DNA of 7,126 nucleotides from Thermomicrobiales bacterium (GTDB lineage: Bacteria; Chloroflexota; Chloroflexia; Thermomicrobiales; UBA6265). The translations under genes were made by a program, and so were the position numbers. Every line of letters starts with the position of its first letter. Positions within the stretch are counted from its first letter, which is position 1. The notes beneath the pieces were generated by a model. The model had not been told where the DNA came from. It did no database searches and worked only from the letters and a program-made list of their open reading frames with translations. Location of the stretch: contig JAICRA010000075.1 of NCBI GenBank assembly GCA_025937615.1, positions 1-7,126 of the forward strand. Reading direction: 5' to 3'. Shown in pieces: positions 1-7,126 of the stretch.

Positions 1-87
1 ACTGGATGCGGTAAAGCCGCTAGACTCTTCCCCACAATCGCGTGGCAGTCCACGAAGATTCGCTCAGTTGAGGTATTCGGAGGAAGC
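1..87. other. Upstream leader with two small hairpins
   Basis: No gene is visible here. Two short perfect inverted repeats occur: GCGG/CCGC at 8-11 and 17-20 with a 5-base loop, and CGTGG/CCACG at 41-45 and 50-54 with a CAGT loop. TAGACT at 21-26 fits a loose -10 pattern (TANNNT), but its -35 would fall at or before the window edge, so no promoter is called. The stretch ends in the ribosome binding site GGAGGA (79-84), three bases before the ATG at 88. It may be the tail of an intergenic region that continues to the left. Confidence 0.4.
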
Positions 88-1098
88 ATGGTGCAGGGAT
101 TTGGCGCTCTTGACTCGATGCGCACCATGGTCGGTGTCCTGCGTGAGGTCAGCCTCGATGAGATTCGGGAGCAAGCAGAGACCCTGCCCCGCCTACTCAT
201 CGTCGCGCCCACGGCCGAAGAGGCGCGTCGCCTTGGATTTGAAGTGACCGGCCCGGAGGGCGAACCCGGGACGGTCGTGCGGGCGGTGGATGAACCAATC
301 GAGCCTGTCGGGCAAGTCGACGCCGCCATCGTTTGGGACCCGGAGAGGACGGGCGCGGGATCGCGCGTGGCCGAGGCGCTCCGGTTTAAATCGCCTCCGG
401 TGCCAATCATTCGCTTTGAGGGCTCCACACCCGGGGACTTCAATGCTGTCCACCGGCTACGAGCCGAGATCCTGAAGCGAAACGCGGAGCGGGCACCAGC
501 GTTCGGTCGCGCGCTTCCGGTCTTTCGACCCGCCGCCGCGAAGCAGGTCATCGACGAAACCGCGGCCGCCAACGCCCAGTTTTCTCTGGTGTCGAACCTG
601 CCAGCGATCTTGCCGATTATCGGAAACATAGCCGCCGCCGGGGCGGACTTCATTGTACTGAGCAAGAATCAGGTGATGATGCTCTACAAACTGGCCGCCG
701 TTTTCGGTCGCGACCTGCACGACCTGCGAGGGATCCTACTGGACGTGCTGCCGGTTGTCGGTGCCGGCCTGCTCTGGAGGACTGCGGCCCGCCAGGCGGC
801 CACATGGTTGCCCGTCGCGGCGGGGACGATTCCCAAGGTGGCGATTGCCTATGCCGGGACGCTGGCGGTTGGTCGCGCCGCCGAGTTTTACTACCGTACG
901 GGATTGAAGCCAACCCGGTCGCAATTGGATCAGTTCACCCGGCAGGCTGCCGAATTGCTGCGCGAGGCCGATATTCCGGCGAGGCGACGAGCCCTCAGAA
1001 ATAATGGCAACGTTTCCGAAGGGTCCGTTGGCGCCCCGCCAGTGACCGTTCACGAGATCCAACAGTCTGATGATTCGGACCTTGCGAACCGTCCGTGA
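88..1098 (+). CDS. DUF697-family membrane protein, function unknown
   Basis: 336 residues, with a strong ribosome binding site (GGAGGA at 79-84) three bases before the ATG. Residues about 165-270 resemble the DUF697 (YcjF-like) region: a Pro/Gly-rich hydrophobic stretch around 170-192 (LPAILPIIGNIAAAGADFIV), then NQVMMLYKLAAVFGR, a second hydrophobic segment around 215-230, and a third around 240-262 ending in GTLAVGRAAEFYY. It is therefore probably an inner-membrane protein with a cytoplasmic N-terminus and a charged, low-complexity tail. Residues 35-130 look like a small alpha/beta domain, with strands near 36-40 (LLIVA), 63-67, 78-83 (DAAIVW) and 106-110 (PIIRF). No P-loop is visible. DUF697 regions often accompany GTPase domains, so this half could be a degenerate relative, but that is inference. 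There is no signal peptide. The gene converges on glpK, so its neighbours give no functional clue. The family call is fairly secure; the role is unknown. Confidence 0.75.
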   Translation: MVQGFGALDSMRTMVGVLREVSLDEIREQAETLPRLLIVAPTAEEARRLGFEVTGPEGEPGTVVRAVDEPIEPVGQVDAAIVWDPERTGAGSRVAEALRFKSPPVPIIRFEGSTPGDFNAVHRLRAEILKRNAERAPAFGRALPVFRPAAAKQVIDETAAANAQFSLVSNLPAILPIIGNIAAAGADFIVLSKNQVMMLYKLAAVFGRDLHDLRGILLDVLPVVGAGLLWRTAARQAATWLPVAAGTIPKVAIAYAGTLAVGRAAEFYYRTGLKPTRSQLDQFTRQAAELLREADIPARRRALRNNGNVSEGSVGAPPVTVHEIQQSDDSDLANRP

Positions 1099-1106
1099 GT
1101 CGGACG
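1090..1106. terminator. Stem-loop at the convergent gene junction
   Basis: CGTCCG (1090-1095) and CGGACG (1101-1106) form a perfect 6-bp stem with a 5-base loop, TGAGT. The loop contains the TGA stop (1096-1098) of the upstream membrane-protein gene, and the glpK stop from the other strand begins 5 bases beyond the stem. An inverted repeat works in both directions, so it could serve both converging transcripts as a weak terminator or a 3' end stabiliser. Neither side has a T-tract, so it is not a canonical intrinsic terminator. It is the only structure in the 12-bp gap where one could sit. Confidence 0.35.
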
Positions 1107-1110
1107 AGTG

Positions 1111-2607
1111 CTAGACGGCCCAGCCGCGAGACCGGTCTACGGCGAGTCGCCAGGTCGCATATCTGCTCTCGCGCTCAGCGTCGCCAATTTCGGGTTCGAA
1201 GACCCGCTCGACAGCCCACAGCTCCATCAAACTGGTCTGGTTGGGCCAAAGGCCGCGGCCGAGTCCCGCGAGAAACGCGGCGCCGACGGCCGTCGTCTCG
1301 ACATTCTGGGGCCGGATTACCGGGACGCCGAGCACATCGGCCTGGATCTGCATCAGAAGATCGTTGCGAGCGGCGCCACCGTCGACGCGCAGGCTCATCA
1401 ACCGAATCCCTGAGTCAGCGATCATGGCGTCGATAACATCGCGGGTCTGAAACGCGATGGCCTCAAGCGTCGCCCGGGCAATGTGGGCCGCCGTCGAACC
1501 ACGGGTGAGGCCCAGGATTGTTCCCCGTGCCGCCACATCCCAATGCGGAGCGCCGAGCCCCGCAAGCGCCGGAACGACCGTCACCCCGCCGGCATCGTCG
1601 ACCGAGGAGGCGAGGGGTTCCACATCTTGAACCGAATCAATCACACCCAGGCCGTCCCGCAGCCATTCCACGGCCGCACCGCTGATGAAGACCGAACCCT
1701 CCAGCGCGTAGTCAACCCGGTGGTCAATCTTCCAGGCGATTGTCGACAACAGGCGATTGGTCGAACGCTTGAGCTCCTCTCCGGTATTCAAAAGGAGAAA
1801 CGAGCCGGTCCCATACGTGTTCTTCGCCTCTCCCGGGGCGAAGCAGGTCTGTCCGAAGAGTGCGGCCTGTTGGTCGCCAGCCATGCCGGCGACGGGAATC
1901 TCCGCGCCGAACAACTCTGGCGTGGTCATTCCGCTGATTCCGGCGCAGGCCACAACTCGAGGTAGCATCTGAGGCGGGATGGCCATGTCGATGATGAGGT
2001 CGGTTGACCATTCAACCGTCTGGATATCAAAGAGCATCGTGCGTGAGGCATTAGAAACGTCAGTCGCGTGGACGGCGCCTCCGGTGAGATTCCATAACAG
2101 CCAGGAATCGACGGTTCCGGCGAGGAGCGCTCCAGCTTCCGCCCGCCGCCGCAGATCGCTGTTTTCTTCGAGGAGCCATGCAAGTTTCGATGCCGTGAAA
2201 TAGGCGTCCGGGACCAGACCCGTTCTGGTTTGGTAAGCCGGCCCCATCCCCCTGGCCAACAACGCCTCGATCTGAGGCTGGCTCTGCCGGCTCTGCCAGA
2301 CGATCGCAGGCGACATCGCAGCGCTGGTCTCGCGGTCCCAAACAATGAGTGTTTCTCGCTGGTTCACGATGCCAATCGCGGCAACATTCGATCCGGATAA
2401 TTTCGCCCGACGAAGCGCCGTGCGAGCTGTCTCGACGGTCGTGTTCCAGATTTCCGCTGCATCCTGATTGACCCAGCCGGGATAGGGGTAGAGCTGGGTC
2501 GTTGGCTCCCGGGCGACAGAGCGCACCTGGGCCAGCTCGTCAAAAACCATCGCCCTACTCGACGTCGTTCCCTGATCGAGCGCTAGAACATGGTTCGCGG
2601 TTTGCAT
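1111..2607 (-). CDS. glpK: Glycerol kinase
   Basis: 498 residues, the normal full length for GlpK. The enzyme phosphorylates glycerol with ATP to sn-glycerol 3-phosphate in the cytoplasm, for catabolism or lipid synthesis. The FGGY phosphate-binding start is intact (LALDQGTTSSRAMVFD, residues 8-23). Glycerol-contact residues known from E. coli GlpK are all present: Arg84-Glu85 in NQRET, Tyr136 in DAYF, and Asp245-Gln246 in AGMAGDQQAALFGQ. KNTYGTGSF and the C-terminal pattern ending RLAVDRSRGW also fit. These residues separate it from xylulokinase and other FGGY sugar kinases. The usual GWVEHD is GWVNQD here (44-49). Where Gram-positive enzymes have the His phosphorylated by HPr, this one has Glu231 (PELFGAEIP), so that control is probably absent. 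The ATG is preceded by only a weak GAGAG (2611-2615). No glpF, glpD or regulator is in view; the gene appears to be monocistronic and is divergent from aroKB. Confidence 0.95.
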   Translation of the reverse strand: MQTANHVLALDQGTTSSRAMVFDELAQVRSVAREPTTQLYPYPGWVNQDAAEIWNTTVETARTALRRAKLSGSNVAAIGIVNQRETLIVWDRETSAAMSPAIVWQSRQSQPQIEALLARGMGPAYQTRTGLVPDAYFTASKLAWLLEENSDLRRRAEAGALLAGTVDSWLLWNLTGGAVHATDVSNASRTMLFDIQTVEWSTDLIIDMAIPPQMLPRVVACAGISGMTTPELFGAEIPVAGMAGDQQAALFGQTCFAPGEAKNTYGTGSFLLLNTGEELKRSTNRLLSTIAWKIDHRVDYALEGSVFISGAAVEWLRDGLGVIDSVQDVEPLASSVDDAGGVTVVPALAGLGAPHWDVAARGTILGLTRGSTAAHIARATLEAIAFQTRDVIDAMIADSGIRLMSLRVDGGAARNDLLMQIQADVLGVPVIRPQNVETTAVGAAFLAGLGRGLWPNQTSLMELWAVERVFEPEIGDAERESRYATWRLAVDRSRGWAV

Positions 2608-2653
2608 CGACTCTCAACCCTGCCTTCAACCGGCCAGCGGCCACAAGGGGGTG

Positions 2654-2659
2654 ACTATA
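2654..2659 (-). promoter_or_regulatory. Candidate -10 box for glpK
   Basis: Read on the minus strand this is TATAGT, five of six to the consensus and 46 bases before the glpK ATG. It overlaps the plus-strand TATACT, so the two promoters could not be occupied at once if both are real. No convincing -35 is seen (CCTACG at the 17-base spacing). Confidence 0.22.
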
Positions 2660-2661
2660 CT
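2656..2661 (+). promoter_or_regulatory. Candidate -10 box for aroKB
   Basis: TATACT matches the sigma-70 -10 consensus at five of six positions and lies 38 bases before the GTG start, a usual leader length. The expected -35 position (about 2633-2638, GCCAGC) does not resemble TTGACA, so this promoter would be weak, activator-dependent, or recognised by a sigma factor with a different -35. Confidence 0.35.
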
Positions 2662-2699
2662 GGTCGGCTGCGGAAACGTAGGCCAGCCTCGGGGAGAAC

Positions 2700-4367
2700 G
2701 TGAGCACCTTTGACCGGATCGTCCTGATCGGTTTCAGCGGCACGGGCAAAACGAGCGTCGCTCGCGCTCTCGCCGAGCGACTCGGTTGGTCGACGGCCGA
2801 TTCTGACGTGGAAATCGAGCGCTATTGGGGAGCGACTATCCCGACCATCTTCCGGGATGAGGGGGAGTCCGCATTTCGGTCGAGCGAACGCGCCATTCTC
2901 GAGCAGCTTTTGGCCCGGGATCAGGTAGTGATTGCCACCGGCGGCGGTGCACCCGTCGATTCTCAGGTCTGGGACCACTCGATGCTCGGCCGGGAGCGAA
3001 CGCTCGTCATTGCGCTCGACGCCAGTCCGGAGACGATACTCGCCCGGTTGCAGCGTCAGGCGGCAGACGAGGGTGAGGCAGTGGAGAGGCCTCTCCTGGC
3101 GGGTTCCAATCGCCTTGAGCGTATTCGGGATCTGAAGGCGGCCAGGCAACCAGTCTATGACCAAGCGCACCTGACCATTTCCTCTGAGGGCATTTCCGCC
3201 GAAGGCGTCGCCACAGAGATTGCGGGGCTATCTCAACTCACCGAGGGCCAGGCTCTCGGCATCAGGCTCGACGCGACATCGGGGGAGTCCGACATCCGAG
3301 TTGGGCCTGGAGTCATTTCTCGAATCGGGGAGTGGCTTCGAGAACGATGGCCAGAGGCGCAGCGCCTGTGGATCGTGACGGATCAGAATGTCCGGCCGCT
3401 GCACGCCCCGGTAGCCGAAGCCGAACTGCGGGCCTCCGGCTTTGCGGTATCAACGCGTGACGTAGCTCCGGGTGAAGGAAGCAAGAGTCTCGAGACCGCC
3501 GCGGAACTCTACGACTGGCTCCTCGAGGGCGGCGTGGAGCGTGGTGACGTCTTGGTGGCACTTGGCGGAGGAGTTGTCGGAGATCTCGCCGGGTTCGTAG
3601 CGGCGACAGTGTTACGCGGCATTCGCTTCGTCCAGGTCCCGACAACGCTCCTGGCCATGGTTGACAGCAGCGTCGGCGGTAAGTCAGGGATCAATCACCG
3701 GGCTGGAAAAAATCTGATCGGGGCGTTTCTCCAACCAGCTCTCGTCATTGCCGATACCAGACTGTTACAAACGGTGCCTTGCCGTGAGCGTCGCTCGGGC
3801 TGGGCGGAAGTTGTCAAACACGCCGTGATCCAGCGCTCGACGCCAGGCGGAGAACGAGCTGATTTGGGCGCGGTCCTCACTCGCAACGCGGCTCGACTCG
3901 CCCGGTTCGACGAGCCAGCAACCTCCTACGTCGTGTGGCGAAACATTGCGCTGAAAGCCGCCGTTGTCACAGCAGATGAACGGGAGGCGGGAATTCGCGC
4001 GTTTCTGAATTTTGGCCATACGCTTGGTCACGCTATTGAAGCCGCGGATTATCAACTCCTCCACGGGGAAGCTATCGCTCTCGGGATGAAAGCCGCAAGC
4101 GAGCTGGGCGTTCTGTGCGGCACGTGCGGCCGCGACGAAGCCGAGAATATCGGCAGGCTCATCGATCAGTTCGACCTTCCGACGTCCGCGGCGCTGCACG
4201 AATCGCGGGTACTCGCCCGGCTCGGAAGCGACAAGAAACGGATCGCCGGCCGCCAGCGGTTTGTCCTCCCACTCGACGGTGGCGGCGTCACGATGCGCGA
4301 TGACGTGCCGGACGAAGCGGTGCGCAAAGCCCTGGCGGCTGTCAACACCTCGCAGTCGCCCAAGTGA
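2700..4367 (+). CDS. aroKB: Bifunctional shikimate kinase / 3-dehydroquinate synthase
   Basis: 555 residues carrying two cytoplasmic shikimate-pathway enzymes. Residues 1 to about 172 are shikimate kinase (shikimate + ATP to shikimate 3-phosphate): Walker A GFSGTGKTS (11-19), DSD (34-36) for Mg/shikimate, FR (59-60), GGG (80-82), the lid RPLL (129-132) and RQPVY (148-152). Residues about 185-550 are 3-dehydroquinate synthase (DAHP to 3-dehydroquinate, using NAD and a divalent metal): EGSK (258-261), GGGVVGD (288-294), PTTLLAMVDSSVGGK (313-327), and metal ligands expected at Glu369 (SGWAEVVK), His439 (NFGHTLGH) and His454 (HGEA). Both active sites look intact. The start is GTG, with GGGGAG just upstream (2691-2696); Walker A begins at residue 11, so nothing is missing. 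The fused steps are numbers 5 and 2 of the pathway and so are not consecutive. AroKB fusions are known in some bacterial groups. No other aro gene is in view. Confidence 0.95.
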   Translation: MSTFDRIVLIGFSGTGKTSVARALAERLGWSTADSDVEIERYWGATIPTIFRDEGESAFRSSERAILEQLLARDQVVIATGGGAPVDSQVWDHSMLGRERTLVIALDASPETILARLQRQAADEGEAVERPLLAGSNRLERIRDLKAARQPVYDQAHLTISSEGISAEGVATEIAGLSQLTEGQALGIRLDATSGESDIRVGPGVISRIGEWLRERWPEAQRLWIVTDQNVRPLHAPVAEAELRASGFAVSTRDVAPGEGSKSLETAAELYDWLLEGGVERGDVLVALGGGVVGDLAGFVAATVLRGIRFVQVPTTLLAMVDSSVGGKSGINHRAGKNLIGAFLQPALVIADTRLLQTVPCRERRSGWAEVVKHAVIQRSTPGGERADLGAVLTRNAARLARFDEPATSYVVWRNIALKAAVVTADEREAGIRAFLNFGHTLGHAIEAADYQLLHGEAIALGMKAASELGVLCGTCGRDEAENIGRLIDQFDLPTSAALHESRVLARLGSDKKRIAGRQRFVLPLDGGGVTMRDDVPDEAVRKALAAVNTSQSPK

Positions 4368-4437
4368 GGCGGCCTCCCTGCCGCGTGTTATCCTCCCGCG
4401 GTTGCGCAACTTGCCTGTCCTGGAGGCCTTTACAACC
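4368..4437. promoter_or_regulatory. Gap before the SAM-cycle genes: possible promoter and hairpins
   Basis: TGTTATCCT (4386-4394) resembles an extended -10 element (TG-n-TATCCT), 43 bases before the kinase ATG, with no recognisable -35. Two short stems compete for the same bases: GCGGC/GCCGC (4369-4373 with 4380-4384, 6-base loop) and CCGCG/CGCGG (4381-4385 with 4397-4401). The first could help end aroKB transcription, but no T-run follows it. A GGAGG ribosome binding site at 4422-4426 lies 11 bases before the ATG at 4438. Read-through from aroKB is equally possible. Confidence 0.35.
4401..4410. repeat. Perfect 10-bp palindrome, possible operator
   Basis: GTTGCGCAAC is fully self-complementary. 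If the nearby TATCCT (4389-4394) is a real -10 box, transcription would start close to 4401, which would place the palindrome at the start site, a typical repressor position. The symmetry does not extend beyond ten bases, and no second copy was noticed near the other genes. Confidence 0.3.
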
Positions 4438-5487
4438 ATGAAACCGGCCGGCGAACCCGGGCGCCCGACGTTCGTGATCAGTGGGTCGCTAGCGTTCGAT
4501 TACATCATGACGTTCCCGGGATCCTTTCAGGACCATATCATCCCGGACAAAACCCATGTCCTCTCCGTCAGTTTCCTGTTTGATTCACTGCGCAGATATC
4601 GGGGTGGGGTCGCCGGAAATATTGCCTACAACTTTGCACTGCTTGGCGAGCGCCCGGCGCTCGTCGGCGCTGGCGGGTCTGATTTCGGAGACTACCGGCG
4701 GTTTTTTGAGGCGCTCGGGATTGACATGGCGTGTGTCCTCGATGTGCCCTCTGAGCTCACCGGATCGGCATTCATGTCGGCGGATCTTGCCGGCAACCAG
4801 ATCGCCGGCTTCTACCCTGGGGCCTCGGTCGCGGCTGGCGATCTCTCGGTGCTTGATTTGGGGCGATGCGCGGTTTTCGGGATGGTCGGCGCGACGACGC
4901 GCGAGGCCATGCAACGACATGCTCGACAATTTGCCGAGTCCGGATGCCGGCTAATCTACGATCCTTCGCAGCAGGTCGTTTCCCTCACTGCCGAGGAGTT
5001 GCAGGAAGGCATCGATCAAGCGTGGGGCATCATCGGCAGTGACTACGAGATGGCCGTGATCGAACAAAAGACCGGTTTGACCGTGGACGATCTCGTGGCG
5101 CGAGTACCGTTGGTGGGAGTGACGTTCGCCGAGCATGGCTCAGAGCTCTATTTCGAAGGCCGGCACGTCACGATCCCGGCTGTTACCGCCGAGCCGCTGA
5201 TCGAACCGACTGGTGGTGGCGACGCGTATCGTGCAGGACTGTTCAAGGGTATCGCCCTGGGCCTGCCGCTGGAGATCGCCGGCCGGATGGGCTCGCTCGC
5301 CGCGACGTATGCCGTCGAGCGACACGGCAGTCAGGAGCATGGGTACAGCCCGGCGGAGTTTGTCGCCCGTTTCGAATCCGCCTTTCCCGAGTACGCTGGC
5401 GCGTTGAGGGTCGATTGGCTGACCTCCCCCGTCGACCGAGAACTGGCGGAGTGCCGGCTCTCGGGCCACGCAGTTAGAGGAGACTAG
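4438..5487 (+). CDS. PfkB-family kinase, probably adenosine/nucleoside kinase
   Basis: 349 residues from the ATG at 4438, chosen because GGAGG (4422-4426) precedes it and the first ribokinase-fold strand follows at once (TFVISGSLAFDYI, 11-23). A TTG start at 4261 would add 59 residues lying over the end of aroKB and is unlikely. The ribokinase fold is shown by GGVAGNIAYNFALLG (56-70), GSDFGDY (80-86), the SDYE segment (201-204) that replaces the usual N-x-x-E region, and the C-terminal signature TGGGDAYRAG (258-267), where Asp262 is the expected catalytic base. The usual DTxGAGD is PTGGGD here, a modest deviation. NQIAGFYPGA (120-129) recalls nucleoside-kinase-like members. The gene lies 4 bp before ahcY, whose product releases adenosine, so phosphorylation of adenosine to AMP is the natural role. 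Another nucleoside or a sugar remains possible: family confidence is high, substrate confidence moderate. Confidence 0.85.
   Translation: MKPAGEPGRPTFVISGSLAFDYIMTFPGSFQDHIIPDKTHVLSVSFLFDSLRRYRGGVAGNIAYNFALLGERPALVGAGGSDFGDYRRFFEALGIDMACVLDVPSELTGSAFMSADLAGNQIAGFYPGASVAAGDLSVLDLGRCAVFGMVGATTREAMQRHARQFAESGCRLIYDPSQQVVSLTAEELQEGIDQAWGIIGSDYEMAVIEQKTGLTVDDLVARVPLVGVTFAEHGSELYFEGRHVTIPAVTAEPLIEPTGGGDAYRAGLFKGIALGLPLEIAGRMGSLAATYAVERHGSQEHGYSPAEFVARFESAFPEYAGALRVDWLTSPVDRELAECRLSGHAVRGD
5477..5482 (+). promoter_or_regulatory. ahcY ribosome binding site inside the kinase gene end
   Basis: GAGGAG overlaps the last codons of the kinase gene and lies nine bases before the ahcY ATG. The kinase TAG (5485-5487) sits between the two. 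This arrangement points to co-transcription and probably coupled translation of the two proteins. Confidence 0.7.
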
Positions 5488-5491
5488 GTAG

Positions 5492-6772
<1,281 letters not shown>

Positions 6773-6885
6773 GCGTTTCTCACGTCTGGTTATTGAGGGT
6801 CCGGAGAACCCGGGAGACGTTCGATTGACGGCCCTAATGGGCATCCATTCTGCTGAAGCAGCAAACGTGTGAACTTGAGGAGACG
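6773..6885 (+). promoter_or_regulatory. metK leader with several potential stems
   Basis: The 113 bases between ahcY and metK can fold into an outer stem ACGTCT (6782-6787) with AGACGT (6815-6820). This encloses either GGGT/ACCC (6797-6800 with 6808-6811) or the alternative TCC-GG/CC-GGA pairing in the same place. Two more hairpins follow: GCCC-TAAT-GGGC (6831-6842) and CTGC-TGAA-GCAG (6850-6861). ACGTT (6817-6821), part of the outer stem, can instead pair with AACGT (6864-6868), just before the ribosome binding site GAGGAG (6877-6882). metK leaders often carry SAM riboswitches, but I see no SAM-I, SAM-II or SAM/SAH core as I recall them. There is no T-run after any stem. A structured control region is possible but unproven. 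Confidence 0.35.
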
Positions 6886-7126
6886 ATGGGCAACCACGGC
6901 GACAGCTGGATGACGGCGGAGAGAACGTACTTCACGTCGGAGTCGGTGACTGAGGGTCACCCTGACAAGGTCTGCGACCAAATCTCAGATGCGGTCCTGG
7001 ACGCGGTGCTGCGGCTCGACCCCGAGGCTCATGTGGCGTGCGAGACCGCCACCACGACCGGGATGATCCTGGTTTTTGGCGAGATCTCGACAACCTCCTA
7101 TGTCGATATTCCAGCAGTCGTTCGAG
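6886..7126 (+). CDS. metK: S-adenosylmethionine synthetase, N-terminal part (cut by window end)
   Basis: The first 80 codons are present; the gene runs off the right edge, so the remainder (roughly four fifths of a normal MetK of about 380-400 residues) is not visible. The enzyme joins methionine and ATP to make S-adenosylmethionine in the cytoplasm. The N-terminal signature [20 protein letters not shown] (16-35) contains His25 and Asp27, matching the active-site His and Mg-binding Asp of E. coli Met[20 protein letters not shown] follows as in the family. The ATG at 6886 is chosen because GAGGAG (6877-6882) sits three bases before it. The in-frame ATG at 6910 would give a more usual short N-terminus but has no ribosome binding site. 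The gene lies downstream of ahcY in the same direction, completing a SAM synthesis and recycling group. Confidence 0.95.
   Translation, partial: MGNHGDSWMTAERTYFTSESVTEGHPDKVCDQISDAVLDAVLRLDPEAHVACETATTTGMILVFGEISTTSYVDIPAVVR

Larger units (their letters stand above)
2608..2699. promoter_or_regulatory. Divergent glpK/aroKB intergenic region
   Basis: Both genes must be read outward from these 92 bases unless they are transcribed from further away. The only AT-rich island, 2654-2661, reads as TATACT on the plus strand and as TATAGT on the minus strand. GGCCAGC occurs as a direct repeat at 2632-2638 and 2681-2687, on either side of the island, and GGCC-AGC-GGCC (2632-2642) is a short inverted repeat. 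Such symmetric placement could mark regulator sites, but each element is short and could arise by chance in GC-rich DNA. Confidence 0.4.

Noticed and set aside
1..54. Possible tRNA fragment at the left edge, suggested by small hairpins
   Set aside because: There is no T-arm GGTTCGAATCC-like sequence, acceptor pairing or CCA-type end that fits a tRNA.
1095..1436. GTG-started frame of 113 codons overlapping the stop of the membrane-protein gene
   Set aside because: It has no ribosome binding site of its own, lies antisense to the glpK 3' end and is almost entirely Arg/Ser/Pro-rich.
1483..1965. Open reading frame of 160 codons on the plus strand inside glpK
   Set aside because: It is antisense to a glycerol kinase with all conserved motifs, has no recognisable domain and is Arg/Gly/Pro-rich as expected for a shadow frame in GC-rich DNA.
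4261..4437. N-terminal extension of the PfkB kinase from a TTG start
   Set aside because: These 59 residues overlap aroKB in another frame, are basic and Ser-rich, and precede the normal first strand of the fold; the ATG at 4438 has a ribosome binding site.
3765..4439. Open reading frame of 224 codons on the minus strand over the aroKB 3' end
   Set aside because: It lies opposite the catalytic half of the dehydroquinate synthase domain and shows no known family; long antisense frames are common at this base composition.
6773..6885. SAM-I, SAM-II or SAM/SAH riboswitch before metK
   Set aside because: The conserved core sequences I recall for these classes are not present, so no named class is assigned; only a generic structured leader is reported.

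Overview
This is a GC-rich, densely coded bacterial chromosomal segment carrying five complete genes and the start of a sixth. All but one have recognisable housekeeping families. Three things suggest Chloroflexota, possibly near Thermomicrobia: one polypeptide joining shikimate kinase to 3-dehydroquinate synthase, the short S-adenosylhomocysteine hydrolase, and a DUF697-type membrane protein. That assignment rests on recalled family distribution, not on a search, and is tentative. I see no mobile element, CRISPR array, tRNA, rRNA or phage gene. Base composition and codon use look uniform across the genes.

Layout. Bases 1-87 are a short leader with two small hairpins and a strong ribosome binding site. 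Bases 88-1098 (+) encode a membrane protein with a DUF697-like C-terminal half and an unassigned alpha/beta N-terminal half. It converges on glpK (glycerol kinase, minus strand, 1111-2607), with only 12 bp between the two stop codons and a perfect 6-bp stem-loop at the junction. A 92-bp divergent region separates glpK from aroKB (2700-4367, +), the two-enzyme shikimate-pathway protein. A 70-bp gap with a possible promoter and a 10-bp palindrome precedes a PfkB-family kinase (4438-5487, +). That gene is followed 4 bp later by ahcY (5492-6772). After 113 bp of potentially structured leader comes metK (from 6886, cut by the window end).

How the genes work together. The right-hand part is an S-adenosylmethionine (SAM) cycle cluster. 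MetK makes SAM from methionine and ATP, methyltransferases turn SAM into S-adenosylhomocysteine, and AhcY splits that into homocysteine and adenosine. The PfkB protein is best explained as an adenosine or nucleoside kinase that removes the adenosine and so pulls the reversible AhcY reaction forward. Its substrate is inferred from context and overall sequence character, not proven. AroKB feeds chorismate synthesis and glpK feeds glycerol into central metabolism; neither has pathway partners in view.

The least explained elements are the N-terminal domain of the first protein, the kinase substrate, and the region before metK, which has several stems and a possible alternative pairing but does not match the SAM riboswitch classes I can recall. 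I found no clear evidence of a wholly new system.
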